From: Candidatus Kuenenia stuttgartensis
GTDB lineage: Bacteria; Planctomycetota; Planctomycetia; Pirellulales; UBA1268
Reading direction: 5' to 3'
DNA: 34,821 nucleotides
Assembly (NCBI GenBank): GCA_945883745.1
Contig: CAMCYH010000025.1
Coordinates: forward strand, 1-34,821
Below are positions 1 through 8,185 of this stretch, in pieces. A program made the translations under genes and the position numbers. The notes below the pieces were generated by a model that was given only the letters and a program-made list of their open reading frames with translations, was not told the origin of the DNA and did not search any database. Positions within the stretch are counted from its first letter, which is position 1. Each line of letters begins with the position of its first letter.

Positions 1-220
1 GCAGCAGCACCGCGACCAGCTCGTATTTCTCCATCAGGTGGCCGCCGGTGCTGCCGACAAGAGCTGGGGCGTGCACGTGGCGAGGCTGGCGGGCGTGCCG
101 ACGACGGTCATCGAACGGGCCCGCGACCTGCTACTCGGCTTCGAGTCGGCGGGTGCCACTCCATCAGCAAAGCCCCGCGGCAAGAAACCCACAGCCGGGC
201 AGCCGACGCTGTTTGAGTAG
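1..220 (+). CDS. C-terminal end of a second mutS copy (cut by window start)
   Basis: The frame is open from the first base and ends with TAG at 218-220, encoding about 72 residues of a MutS C-terminus. These residues are identical to the end of the full MutS encoded on the other strand at 694-3216. Aligned base by base (position p against 914 minus p), the two differ at five places only: 79, 133, 139, 184 and 187. All five are third codon positions and all are silent. Similarity stops exactly after the stop codon. The rest of this copy lies to the left of the window, so I cannot tell whether it is a full gene, a fragment, or a mis-joined assembly of two strain variants. Confidence 0.8.
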   Translation, partial: QQHRDQLVFLHQVAAGAADKSWGVHVARLAGVPTTVIERARDLLLGFESAGATPSAKPRGKKPTAGQPTLFE

Positions 221-279
221 TCCTGTGGCGTAGGCTTCAGCCTGTATATCCAGTACGGCCTGCTCGCCCAAACCGGCTC

Positions 280-436
280 GGGGTTGCCCGTGCCACATCG
301 CCGGACGCTCACTACGCGACCAATCCGCCTCCGGCGGATCGGTGCCCGCGTGCCCTTCGTTCGCTCGATGCCAGCTTCGCTTTCGGCATCCTGCCTTCGC
401 TTGCTGCCAACGCCGGCTCCGTGGCACGGGGAGCCC
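280..436. repeat. Cloverleaf-type inverted-repeat element, copy 1
   Basis: The element begins GGGGTTGCCCGTGCCAC and ends GTGGCACGGGGAGCCC, so the ends pair. A 3-nt internal loop and an inner GCCGG/CCGGC stem follow. Inside are two further hairpins: ATCCGCC/GGCGGAT at 323-339 and GATGCC/GGCATC at 367-390. The same end sequences recur at 8045-8176 and 25712-25843. This copy is about 25 bp longer than the other two. It encodes no protein and sits between two convergent coding ends. Confidence 0.85.
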
Positions 437-538
437 GAAGCCTTGCCGAATGAACTATTGTCTGATGGTTTTCACAAGAGGCAGGCTTCGGGCGGTCTGC
501 TCGCTTCTGGCGGCTTGTTGTGGGCCACACCCCCAGCA

Positions 539-563
539 AGCCCCGGGCGCAAGCCCGGGGGCT
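539..563. terminator. GC-rich hairpin, possible bidirectional transcription end
   Basis: The hairpin has a ten-base-pair stem with one bulged G (557) and a GCAA tetraloop at 549-552. It lies about 130 bp beyond the stop of the minus-strand mutS. No T-run follows on either strand, so it may slow or end transcription without being a classical intrinsic terminator. Confidence 0.35.
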
Positions 564-693
564 GCGGCGGCGTCGGCTGGTGCGTCATCCCGCGGGCTTG
601 CGCCCTGCGGCTAGCTGGAAAAACTTGCGGCCTGCTGCTTGACGGAGAAACTTGCGCCCTGCGGCTTTGTGGGCAGCCGTGACGAACCCCTTT

Positions 694-3216
694 CTACTCA
701 AACAGCGTCGGCTGCCCGGCTGTGGGCTTTTTGCCGCGGGGCTTTGCTGATGGAGTGGCACCCGCCGACTCGAACCCGAGCAGCAGGTCGCGGGCCCGTT
801 CGATGACCGTCGTCGGCACGCCCGCCAGCCTCGCTACGTGCACGCCCCAGCTCTTGTCGGCAGCACCGGCGGCCACCTGATGGAGAAATACGAGCTGGTC
901 GCGGTGCTGCTGCACGAGCACCTGCACATTGCCCACGCCGGGCAGTTGCTCCAGTTCGGCGAGCTGCAGATAGTGCGTGGCGAAGAGCGTGCGGCAGCCG
1001 ACGCGGCCCTGCAGGTGCTCGACCACCGCCTGGGCGATCGCCAGGCCGTCGAACGTGCTCGTGCCGCGGCCCACCTCGTCGAGAATCACGAGGCTTCGCT
1101 GGGTGGCCCGGTTGAGGATCCGTGCCGTCTGCGCCATCTCCACAAGGAAGGTGCTCGCGCCGGTGGCGAGGTCGTCGCCGGCGCCGATGCGGGCGAAGAG
1201 CCGGTCGACGATGCCGACTCGGGCCCGGGCAGCCGGCACGAAACTGCCGGCCTGGGCCATCACCGTGACGAGCGCCGCCTGGCGAATGAACGTGCTCTTG
1301 CCCCCCATGTTCGGCCCTGTGACCAGCAGCAATGCCGGCATGTCGGGGCGGTCGCGGGCGGCCGGCTCGCGGGATGCGATCGCAAGGTCGTTGGCCACGA
1401 GCGACCCGGCCGGCAGTAGGTCTTCGAGCACGGGATGGCGGCCTTGCTCGATCAGGAGAGAGCCGTCGTCGGTGATCACGGGCCGCACCCAGTTGTGTGA
1501 GCGGGCCACCTCCGTGAAGGATGCGAGGGCGTCGAGCGTGGCGAGGATTTCGGTCGCCCGATCAAGCCGCTGCCGCTGCTCCGCCACGAACAGCCGCAGT
1601 TCCTCGAGCAGCTGCAGCTCCCGCCGCACCGATTCCTCTTCGGCGCCGAGCACCTGCCGCTGCCGCTCGTCAAGCTCCGGCGTGGTGTACCGCTCGGCAT
1701 TCTTCACGGTCTGCTTGCGGATGTAGTCGCCCGGCACCTTCGCCGACTGCGTCCGGCTCACCTCGAGAAAGAAACCAAAGACGCGGTTGAAGCCGACCTT
1801 GAGAGACGCAATGCCGGTCCGCTCGATTTCACGGGCTTGGTATTCGGCGATCCACTGCTTGCCGCCGGTCGCCAGCTCGACGAGTTCGTCGTAGGCAGGA
1901 TCAAAACCGGGACGAATGAATCCACCGTCGCGGGCGAAGACGGGGCAGCCCTCGCGGAGTGTGGCAGTGATCCGTGTGGCGATGTCGGTGCAGGGGTCGA
2001 GCCGGTCACGGAGAGTGGCGAGCAGCCCGGTGGCGGGGGCGAGCAGACCGATGACGTCGGGCAGGATCGTCGTGGCCCGCCCGATCCGCTCGATGTCGCG
2101 GGGCCCCGCCCGACCCGACATCACGCGACTGATGAGCCGCTCGATGTCGCCGATGCCAGTCAGCGTTTCGCGGAGGCGTTCGGTGACGCCACGGCTGGCG
2201 ACGAGCGTGGCGACGGCATCGAGGCGGTCGTCGATCTGCCGCTGCTCGATCAGCGGCGCCGAGATCCATTCCACCAGCAGCCGGCCCCCCATCGGTGACT
2301 TCGTGCGGTCGAGCACACCGGCCAATGAACCCTCGCGGCGGACGCCGCCGGCGGCGCTCGTGGCCCGCACCAGTTCGAGGCTGCGGCGGGAGGCCTCGTC
2401 GATCTCCATCCGCGTGCCGTGGCGCCAGGCGCCGAGCGAATCGATCCGCTGCAGGGCGGCCGGCTCGTTCTCGTCGAGGTAGGCCACGATGCCGCCGGCG
2501 GCTGTGATCCCCGGCAGGTCGTCGGGCAGGTCGAAGCCGAGGCCCTCGAGCCGCTGGCCGCCCAGAGCCCGATCGACCGCAGACCGCGCCGTCGCCTCGT
2601 CAAACCACCAGTCAGGGCGGCACGTGATCGGCCGCAGGGCTCCGGCCGACCGCACGATCGAGGTTACGGCGTCACGGTCCTTCTCGGCGCAGAGCACCTC
2701 GGCGGGATCGAGCCGCAGCAGATGGTCGGCGGCGTCGTCGCGGGCCACGACCGCCGCCTCGAAGCGTCCGGCAGCGACGTCGATCCAGGCGAGGCCGGCC
2801 TGAACGTCGTCGCGGTCGGCCGTTGCCTGGGGCACGATCGCCAACAAATAGTTGGGCCGCAGCGGGTCGAGCAGCGATTCGTCGGAGGCGATGCCCGGCG
2901 TGACGATCCGCGTCACCTCGCGGCGCAAGAGGCCCTTTGTGGTTTTGGGGTCATCGATCTGTTCGCAGATCGCCACGCGTTGGCCGGCGGTGACGAGCTT
3001 CACCAGGTGCACGTCGAGCTGGTGATGCGGGAAACCCGCCATGGGGATGGCGTCGGGACCCTTGTCGCGGCTGGTGAGCGCGAGATCGAGGAGATCAGCC
3101 GCCTCGCGGGCGTCGTCCCCGAACAGCTCGTAGAAGTCCCCCATTCGGAACAGCACCAACGCCCCGGGACACCGGGCCTTGGCCGCCTCGAACTGTTGCA
3201 TCATGGGGGATGCCAT
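694..3216 (-). CDS. mutS: DNA mismatch repair protein MutS
   Basis: MutS recognises mismatched bases in duplex DNA and starts repair as an ATP-driven clamp. The N-terminus carries the mismatch-reading Phe-x-Glu motif in GDFYELF. The ATPase has Walker A GPNMGGKST near residue 635, then a DEVGRGTS Walker B region and the ATHY motif of the MutS ABC domain. I chose ATG at 3216 (840 aa, normal for MutS1). A longer frame from TTG at 3264 would run through the SRP RNA promoter. The gene is divergent from ffs-dnaX. The protein ends in the PTLFE peptide, which resembles a beta-clamp binding motif as seen at MutS C-termini. No MutL gene is in the window. The 3' end has an inverted near-copy at 1-220. 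Confidence 0.97.
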   Translation of the reverse strand: MASPMMQQFEAAKARCPGALVLFRMGDFYELFGDDAREAADLLDLALTSRDKGPDAIPMAGFPHHQLDVHLVKLVTAGQRVAICEQIDDPKTTKGLLRREVTRIVTPGIASDESLLDPLRPNYLLAIVPQATADRDDVQAGLAWIDVAAGRFEAAVVARDDAADHLLRLDPAEVLCAEKDRDAVTSIVRSAGALRPITCRPDWWFDEATARSAVDRALGGQRLEGLGFDLPDDLPGITAAGGIVAYLDENEPAALQRIDSLGAWRHGTRMEIDEASRRSLELVRATSAAGGVRREGSLAGVLDRTKSPMGGRLLVEWISAPLIEQRQIDDRLDAVATLVASRGVTERLRETLTGIGDIERLISRVMSGRAGPRDIERIGRATTILPDVIGLLAPATGLLATLRDRLDPCTDIATRITATLREGCPVFARDGGFIRPGFDPAYDELVELATGGKQWIAEYQAREIERTGIASLKVGFNRVFGFFLEVSRTQSAKVPGDYIRKQTVKNAERYTTPELDERQRQVLGAEEESVRRELQLLEELRLFVAEQRQRLDRATEILATLDALASFTEVARSHNWVRPVITDDGSLLIEQGRHPVLEDLLPAGSLVANDLAIASREPAARDRPDMPALLLVTGPNMGGKSTFIRQAALVTVMAQAGSFVPAARARVGIVDRLFARIGAGDDLATGASTFLVEMAQTARILNRATQRSLVILDEVGRGTSTFDGLAIAQAVVEHLQGRVGCRTLFATHYLQLAELEQLPGVGNVQVLVQQHRDQLVFLHQVAAGAADKSWGVHVARLAGVPTTVIERARDLLLGFESAGATPSAKPRGKKPTAGQPTLFE

Positions 3217-3236
3217 GCGGCGAAATGTAGCAGCCT

Positions 3237-3265
3237 TTGACCCTGGTGAACCGGGGGCGTACAAA
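3237..3265 (+). promoter_or_regulatory. Sigma-70-type promoter of the SRP RNA and dnaX
   Basis: TTGACC at 3237-3242 and TACAAA at 3260-3265 are separated by exactly 17 bp, matching the housekeeping promoter consensus well. Transcription would begin around 3272-3274, a few bases before the outer stem of the SRP RNA. The position also argues against the longer mutS start at 3264. Confidence 0.65.
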
Positions 3266-3273
3266 ACAATGCG

Positions 3274-3388
3274 GCGCGGACGCCGATGAGAGGCCCCTGC
3301 GAGGGGGACCTGTGAACCTGGTCAGGGCCTAACCGCAGCAGCCATAAGCAGTCGTCCCTTTGTGCGGAGGGCCTCTCATCGGCGTCCG
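3274..3388 (+). ncRNA. ffs: Bacterial signal recognition particle RNA (4.5S type)
   Basis: This is the RNA of the signal recognition particle, which binds Ffh and targets nascent membrane proteins. An 18-bp perfect stem joins 3278-3295 with 3370-3387. The apex holds the domain IV signature CTGGTCAGG, then GCAGCAGCC and TAAGCAG, which form the Ffh-binding internal loops. The size (about 110 nt) fits the short bacterial form without an Alu domain. The apical loop reads UAAC rather than the usual GGAA, with a C opposite C at its base, so it departs from the GNRA consensus. It lies directly upstream of dnaX, as scr does in Bacillus. The exact ends are estimated from the stem. Confidence 0.9.
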
Positions 3389-3415
3389 AAGGCCGCCCCC
3401 GTGACGGAGCACTGC

Positions 3416-5275
3416 ATGGCTGAGCCGGCCGCCTATCAAGTCGTTGCCCGCCGCTACCGACCGCAGCGGTTCGACGAACTCGTGGGCCAGGAGCATGTGG
3501 CCCGCGGCCTCTCCGGGGCGATCGAGTCGGGCCGGATCGGCCACGCCTATCTCTTCACCGGGGCCCGCGGCGTGGGGAAGACGAGTGCCGCCCGGATCTA
3601 CGCCAAGGCGCTGGAATGCGTGGCCGGCCCAGCTGCCGAGCCGTGCAACCAGTGCAATGCCTGTCTGGCGATCACGGCGGGGCAGGATGTCGATGTCGTC
3701 GAGATCGATGCGGCCAGCAACCGCGGCGTCGACGAGATTCGCCAACTGCGGCAGAACGTCGCCGTGCGGCCAGCCCGCGGCCGCTTCAAGATCTACATCA
3801 TCGACGAGGTTCACATGCTCACCCGCGAGGCGTTCAATGCCTTGCTCAAGACGCTCGAGGAGCCGCCGAGCCACGTCAAGTTCGTGCTGTGCACCACCGA
3901 GCCCGACAAGCTTCCGATCACGATCCTTTCCCGCTGTCAACGGTTCGATTTTCAGACGGTGGGCATTCCTGCGATCGCCCAGCGGCTCGCCCAGATCGTG
4001 GAGGCGGAAAACGCGGAGGTCGATCCGGCAGCCCTCGACCTCATCGCCAGACGAGCCGCCGGGAGCATGCGAGACAGCCAGTCGCTTTTGGAACAACTGC
4101 TTGGCGCGGCATCCGGCCCGATCGGTGTGGACGACGTGCATGCCGTGATCGGAACCGGCCGCGAGGAGAAGATCGGGGCCCTCGTGGCGGCGCTTGCGTC
4201 ACGAGACGCTCCCGCGGCGCTGGCCGCCCTCGATGCAGCGCTCGCCGGTGGCGCCGATCCCGGCGGTGTGCTCGAACAACTCATTGCGGCGCTCCGCGAC
4301 GCTCTGCTGGCCAGCGTCGGCTGCGGCAGCGAGATGCTTCGTGAAGGAGAAGGCCTGGGAGTCGATCTCGCGGCGGTGGGTCACCAGATCGGCACCGAAA
4401 CGATCCTGGCCATGCTGCAGATCATCGACCAGGCGCTGGCACGGATGCGGACCAGCGGCCACGCGGCAGTGCTTGCCGAAATGGCCATCGTGCGGCTCGC
4501 CGGACTAGAAAACCTCGACTCGCTCGCTGAGGCGATCCATCAGGTCAAGGCGGCCGCCGCGGCGACACCGGTTCGGCCGCAGGCTGCGGCACCCGTATCC
4601 CGGCCGCCAACTGCGGCAGCCGAGCGCCGGCCGCAGCACCCAGCGGCCATCCCGCCGCCGCGGGAAGAGGGGCCGCCCCCGCGCGAAAAAAAAACGACTG
4701 ATCGATCGCTGAACCCCGGCGATGACACGGAGTCGTCTGTCGCTCGAACCGTCGCGGCGGTCGGGCCCGATGCCCCGCTGTCAGCCGAGCCGCTCGCTGT
4801 GTGGCAGAAGGCTGGTGAGGCTGTCGGCGGATTGGCGGCCGATTTTGCTGCCGAGGCAACTGCCGTGAACTGGCGGGGCAATGTCCTCGAGGCAACGATT
4901 CCTGCGTCGGCAGCCACGGCTGTGACGTTTCTGCGGAGACCGCAGATGGCGGCTAGCCTCGCTGCCGCGGCGGCGGAGATCGTCGGTCGCCCGGTGAAGA
5001 CTGCGGTCGTGGTCGACGAAAGCGAGGCTGCTGCAGCTTCGAACCCGCCGGCTGCGTCGTCCGAGCCATCACCGCGTCGGCCCGTAGCCTCGCAGTCGAC
5101 GCTCGTCCGGGAGGCGATGGAGCATCCCTTTGTGATGCATGCCTGCCAGGTGTTCGATGCGGCAATTCGCAAGGTGGAACCCTCGCGTCAGCAGCCGATG
5201 GCTTCGTCATCGTCGACCGGCGGCGGTGACCCCGAAGCTGAAGCGGCGGTCCAGACGGAGGAAGGTGATGGCTGA
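3416..5275 (+). CDS. dnaX: DNA polymerase III subunit gamma/tau
   Basis: This is the clamp-loader ATPase that loads the sliding clamp and links polymerase cores. The frame from ATG 3416 gives 619 aa, preceded by CGGAG at a good distance; the upstream extension overlaps the SRP RNA and is not used. Visible are the RYRPQRFDELVGQEHV start, Walker A GARGVGKTS near residue 50, a four-cysteine zinc module (C-x8-C-x2-C-x2-C), DEVHM Walker B and the SRC sensor motif. After about residue 385 comes an Ala/Pro-rich linker and then a tau-like C-terminal region. In the linker lies an A9 run (4686-4694) where a -1 shift ends translation after two codons. The gene overlaps recR by 8 bp. Confidence 0.96.
   Translation: MAEPAAYQVVARRYRPQRFDELVGQEHVARGLSGAIESGRIGHAYLFTGARGVGKTSAARIYAKALECVAGPAAEPCNQCNACLAITAGQDVDVVEIDAASNRGVDEIRQLRQNVAVRPARGRFKIYIIDEVHMLTREAFNALLKTLEEPPSHVKFVLCTTEPDKLPITILSRCQRFDFQTVGIPAIAQRLAQIVEAENAEVDPAALDLIARRAAGSMRDSQSLLEQLLGAASGPIGVDDVHAVIGTGREEKIGALVAALASRDAPAALAALDAALAGGADPGGVLEQLIAALRDALLASVGCGSEMLREGEGLGVDLAAVGHQIGTETILAMLQIIDQALARMRTSGHAAVLAEMAIVRLAGLENLDSLAEAIHQVKAAAAATPVRPQAAAPVSRPPTAAAERRPQHPAAIPPPREEGPPPREKKTTDRSLNPGDDTESSVARTVAAVGPDAPLSAEPLAVWQKAGEAVGGLAADFAAEATAVNWRGNVLEATIPASAATAVTFLRRPQMAASLAAAAAEIVGRPVKTAVVVDESEAAAASNPPAASSEPSPRRPVASQSTLVREAMEHPFVMHACQVFDAAIRKVEPSRQQPMASSSSTGGGDPEAEAAVQTEEGDG
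4663..4701 (+). other. Predicted slippage site in dnaX producing a gamma-length product
   Basis: Nine A residues occupy 4686-4694 and read as GAA AAA AAA ACG in frame. A shift of -1, or one extra A in the transcript, gives AAC GAC TGA with the stop at 4699-4701. The product would be about 428 residues, close to the 431-residue gamma of Escherichia coli. One A fewer also reaches a stop six codons on. A Shine-Dalgarno-like GGAAGAGGGG (4663-4672) lies 13 nt upstream. Slippage in dnaX is established in E. coli (ribosomal) and Thermus (transcriptional, also on an A9 run). That it works here is inference. Confidence 0.65.
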
Positions 5276-5867
5276 GAAGCGCGGTGCGATCACGCGGTTG
5301 ATCGACTATTTTTCCGACCTCCCGAGCATCGGCCGCAAGAGCGCCGAGCGGCTTGCATACCATGTGCTTCGCATGCCCAAGGCAGAGGCGCTGGCGTTTG
5401 CCGACGCCATCCGCGCGGTCAAGGAAAACCTGCGGCCCTGCAAGACCTGCTTCAATCTGACCGAAGAGGAACGCTGCGAGATCTGCACCGATCCCCGTCG
5501 CGATCAGGGGCTGCTCTGCGTGGTGGAGCAGGTGCGAGACCTGTTCGCTCTCGAGCAGGCCGGAGCCTACCGCGGTCTCTATCACGTCTTGCAGGGCAAG
5601 GTGGCCCCGCTGGAGGGCGTGGGGCCGGAAAAGCTCACGATCGATGCCCTCGTGGAACGGGTGCGACAGGGGGCGTTTCGCGAGGTCATCATGGGCACCA
5701 CGCCGAACGTCGAGGGCGACGGCACGGCGCTCATCGTGGCCGAGCGGCTCGCCGGCCTCCCCGTGGCGCTTTCCCGGCTGGCCCGCGGGCTTACCATGGG
5801 AGCTTCGCTCGAGCAGGCGAATCGGGACATGCTGGCCGACGCCCTGAGCGGCCGACAAAAGCTCTGA
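5268..5867 (+). CDS. recR: Recombination mediator RecR
   Basis: RecR acts with RecO/RecF to load RecA on gapped DNA. ATG 5268 is preceded by GGAGGAAGG inside the end of dnaX, and the 199-aa length is typical. The N-terminal helix-hairpin-helix region contains DLPSIGRKSAERLAYH. A zinc module of the form C-x2-C then C-x2-C follows (CKTCFN and CEIC, about residues 57-72), and a Toprim domain starts at LLCVVEQVRD. dnaX-recR order is conserved in many bacteria, usually with ybaB between them. Here ybaB is absent and the two genes overlap, so they are probably translationally coupled. Confidence 0.96.
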   Translation: MAEKRGAITRLIDYFSDLPSIGRKSAERLAYHVLRMPKAEALAFADAIRAVKENLRPCKTCFNLTEEERCEICTDPRRDQGLLCVVEQVRDLFALEQAGAYRGLYHVLQGKVAPLEGVGPEKLTIDALVERVRQGAFREVIMGTTPNVEGDGTALIVAERLAGLPVALSRLARGLTMGASLEQANRDMLADALSGRQKL

Positions 5868-5939
5868 CCGTGAAGAGCGTTGCACGGTATTCTTGAGGTG
5901 CCGGCAGTTGGTGCCGGTACTCGAGAGGAAGCTTTGATC

Positions 5940-7475
5940 ATGCGGATGTCACTCGGCCAGGAAATGCGGATGGCGCAGAAGCAGGTGCTTGCGCCCCGGA
6001 TGATCCAGTCGATGGAGATCCTGCAACTCCCCATGATGGCCCTCGAGGAGCGGATCGAGCAGGAGATCCAAAACAACGAGACGCTCGAGGTGGTCGAGCC
6101 GGAAGCTGAGTCGGCCGGGGGCGAGCAGGGCGGTGCCGCGGAACCGCCACCAGCTCCCGTCTCCCAGACGGTCGACGAGAAGCCGCTCATCGTCGATCAG
6201 GAGCACGCCAACCAGGCCGACTTCGAGCGGACCTATGACTGGGCCAGCGAATATCCCGATTCCGATGACGACCGCAGCCGACCTTCCGCCTCACGGATCG
6301 AGGAATCGGCCGACCGCTATCTTGATGCGATGGCCAACATGGAGCAGCGGCCGGAAACGCTCTCCGACCACCTTCACGACCAGCTATCCAACTACGAGCT
6401 CACCGACGCCGAGCGACTGGCCGCTGACAAGGTGATCTACAACCTTGACGCCAACGGCTATCTCGCGATGCCGCTGGCCGAACTCGTCGACCCCGACGGG
6501 CCCCCCGGTCAGCTGGCTCATCTCGAGAAGGCGCTGGCCGTCGTGCAAAGCATGGATCCGCCGGGCGTGGGCGGCCGTGACCTCAAAGAATGCCTGTTGT
6601 TGCAGATCACGGCCGACACCCCACACGGCAGCCAGCTGCGTCGGATCATCTCCGATCATCTCGAGGATCTGGCCGCCAACCGGCTGCCCTTGATCGAGAA
6701 GAAGACGGGCTACTCACTCGAGGAGATCGAGGGACTGCGAGAGGGTCTTCATGGGCTCCAGCCCAAGCCGGGGGCGGCCTACCAGACGCCGTTCGTGCCG
6801 ACCGTGAAGCCTGATGTCTACGTCGACCAGCAGGCCGACGGTTCCTGGAAGGTGCGGCTGGAAGAGATCGATCTGCCCAACCTCAGGATCAGCCCGCTCT
6901 ATCGAGAAATGCTTTCGAGTCCGGAGACCGATCCCGCGACCCGCGACTACATCAAGCGAAAGATCAATGCCGCCCAATGGCTGATCGAGGCGATCGAGCA
7001 GCGGCGGAGCACGCTGCTCAAAACGGCTCAGGCGATTGTCGATCACCAGGCGCCCTTTCTCACCGAGGGGCCCGAGGCGATCGAGCCGCTCAAGATGCAG
7101 CAGATTGCCGACCGGATCGGCATGCACGTGACGACCGTGAGCCGGGCCGTCGACGACAAGTGGCTGCAGACGCCCCGTGGCCTCTACCCGCTGCGACGGT
7201 TCTTCGTGGGGGGCACGATGAGTGCCGACGGCGACGAGGTAGCCTGGGATGCGGTTCGGATCAAGCTCCAGGAGATCGTCGACAGCGAGCCGAAGGATGA
7301 TCCGTACTGTGATGACGCCCTCGTCGCTGAACTTGCCAAGCGGGGAATCACGGTCGCCCGGCGGACGGTAACCAAGTATCGGAAGGCGATGAACATTCCG
7401 AGCTCGCGACAGCGGCGGGACTGGAAACTGGCCCGGGCAGCCAAGCCTGCAGACGGGGCTGCCTCAGGCTCCTGA
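5940..7475 (+). CDS. rpoN: RNA polymerase sigma-54 factor
   Basis: Sigma-54 directs RNA polymerase to -24/-12 promoters and needs AAA+ activators. ATG 5940 follows GAGAGGAAG and gives 512 aa. The N-terminal region I is Gln/Leu-rich (QKQVLAPRMIQSMEILQLP), region II is acidic, and the core-binding and HTH regions follow. The C-terminus carries the RpoN box ARRTVTKYRKAMNIPSS, which reads the -24 element. It lies 72 bp after recR, so it may share transcription with dnaX-recR. No sigma-54 activator or clear -24/-12 promoter was found in the window. Confidence 0.97.
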   Translation: MRMSLGQEMRMAQKQVLAPRMIQSMEILQLPMMALEERIEQEIQNNETLEVVEPEAESAGGEQGGAAEPPPAPVSQTVDEKPLIVDQEHANQADFERTYDWASEYPDSDDDRSRPSASRIEESADRYLDAMANMEQRPETLSDHLHDQLSNYELTDAERLAADKVIYNLDANGYLAMPLAELVDPDGPPGQLAHLEKALAVVQSMDPPGVGGRDLKECLLLQITADTPHGSQLRRIISDHLEDLAANRLPLIEKKTGYSLEEIEGLREGLHGLQPKPGAAYQTPFVPTVKPDVYVDQQADGSWKVRLEEIDLPNLRISPLYREMLSSPETDPATRDYIKRKINAAQWLIEAIEQRRSTLLKTAQAIVDHQAPFLTEGPEAIEPLKMQQIADRIGMHVTTVSRAVDDKWLQTPRGLYPLRRFFVGGTMSADGDEVAWDAVRIKLQEIVDSEPKDDPYCDDALVAELAKRGITVARRTVTKYRKAMNIPSSRQRRDWKLARAAKPADGAASGS

Positions 7476-7494
7476 CCGCTCACGAGAGTCGGAC

Positions 7495-7524
7495 TTGTCG
7501 ATCTCGACCGGGGACTTCTAGGAT
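7495..7524 (+). promoter_or_regulatory. Possible nrdR promoter
   Basis: TTGTCG at 7495-7500 and TAGGAT at 7519-7524 are 18 bp apart, each matching four of six consensus bases. The predicted start lies about 20 bp before the nrdR ATG. It is a weak match in GC-rich DNA. Confidence 0.35.
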
Positions 7525-7551
7525 GAGCGGCTTCTCCAAGGATCCCCAGCC

Positions 7552-8019
7552 ATGCGTTGCCCGTTTTGTCGAGTCGATAATGATCGGGTGATCGATTCGC
7601 GTGCCGGTGACGACGGCGCCTCGATCCGGCGGCGTCGCGAATGCCTCGACTGCAGAAAACGATTCACGACGTACGAGCGGGTGGAGCGGCAAATGCTGTC
7701 GGTGGTGAAGAAGGGGGGCGACCGCGAGCCGTTTGAGCGGGAGAAGATCAAGCGGGGCCTGGCCAAGGCGTGCTGGAAGCGGCCGATCTCCGAGGAACAG
7801 ATCGAGATGGCGGTATCGGCGCTCGAGGGCGAGCTCTACGGCACCTATGAGACGGAGGTGCCGAGCCGGGTGCTTGGCGAGCGGGTGATGGAACTGCTAC
7901 GGGGGCTCGATCAAGTGGCCTTCGTGCGGTTTGCGAGCGTCTACCGCGAGTTCAAGGACATCCGCGACTTTGTCGAGGAGCTCGAGCCGATCCTGGCCGA
8001 GACGGCCCGCGGCGGGTAA
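7552..8019 (+). CDS. nrdR: Transcriptional repressor NrdR
   Basis: NrdR senses ATP/dATP and represses ribonucleotide reductase genes. The 155-aa protein starts with the zinc ribbon: CPFC at residues 3-6 and CLDC at 31-34, with VIDSR and [10 protein letters not shown] between, and RFTTYERV after. An ATP-cone domain spans about residues 48-140. ATG 7552 is preceded by AAGGATCC at a usable distance. No nrd gene or NrdR box was recognised nearby. The gene ends just before a cloverleaf repeat and faces moaC. Confidence 0.96.
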   Translation: MRCPFCRVDNDRVIDSRAGDDGASIRRRRECLDCRKRFTTYERVERQMLSVVKKGGDREPFEREKIKRGLAKACWKRPISEEQIEMAVSALEGELYGTYETEVPSRVLGERVMELLRGLDQVAFVRFASVYREFKDIRDFVEELEPILAETARGG

Positions 8020-8044
8020 CCCGGCCGGTCGGCTTTGCGGGGTC

Positions 8045-8176
8045 GGGGTTGCCCGTGCCACGTCGCCGGACGCTCGCGGAGGGCATCGTGCCCTCCGCTC
8101 TCTCGGATGCAGACGGCGCTTCGCCATCCTGGCTGCGCTTGTCTGCATACGCCGGCTCCGTGGCACGGGCAACCCC
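8045..8176. repeat. Cloverleaf-type inverted-repeat element, copy 2
   Basis: This is the best-formed copy, 132 bp long. Its ends pair perfectly over 17 bp (GGGGTTGCCCGTGCCAC with GTGGCACGGGCAACCCC), followed by a 3-nt internal loop and a GCCGG/CCGGC stem. Hairpin A is a ten-bp stem at 8076-8098 (GCGGAGGGCA, loop TCG). Hairpin B pairs ATGCAGAC (8107-8114) with GTCTGCAT (8141-8148) and encloses a small GGCG/CGCC hairpin. It lies between the convergent ends of nrdR and moaC, 9 bp from the moaC stop. Confidence 0.9.
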
Positions 8177-8185
8177 TCGCTACGT

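Larger units (their letters stand above)
221..693. other. Spacer between the two convergent mutS ends
   Basis: No convincing gene is present; the short open frames here are low-complexity, GC-rich and lack ribosome binding sites. The spacer holds one copy of the cloverleaf repeat (280-436), a strong GC hairpin (539-563), and a run of three related short direct repeats built around CTTGCGCCCTGCGGCT between about 597 and 672. It probably serves as the transcription end for both convergent genes. Confidence 0.6.

Noticed and set aside
284..682. 132-codon open frame between the two mutS ends
   Set aside because: It runs through the cloverleaf repeat and the short direct repeats and has a low-complexity translation.
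2419..3240. 273-codon plus-strand open frame inside mutS
   Set aside because: It is a shadow of the well-supported MutS reading frame and has no recognisable domain or ribosome binding site.
3217..3264. Longer mutS from TTG 3264
   Set aside because: The extra 16 codons overlap the predicted ffs promoter, and MutS homologues begin near the ATG at 3216.
8160..8176. Sigma-54 promoter-like TGGCAC in the arm of the cloverleaf repeat
   Set aside because: The -12 element is missing: TGGCACGGGCAACC lacks TTGC at the required distance, and the motif is explained by the terminal inverted repeat.
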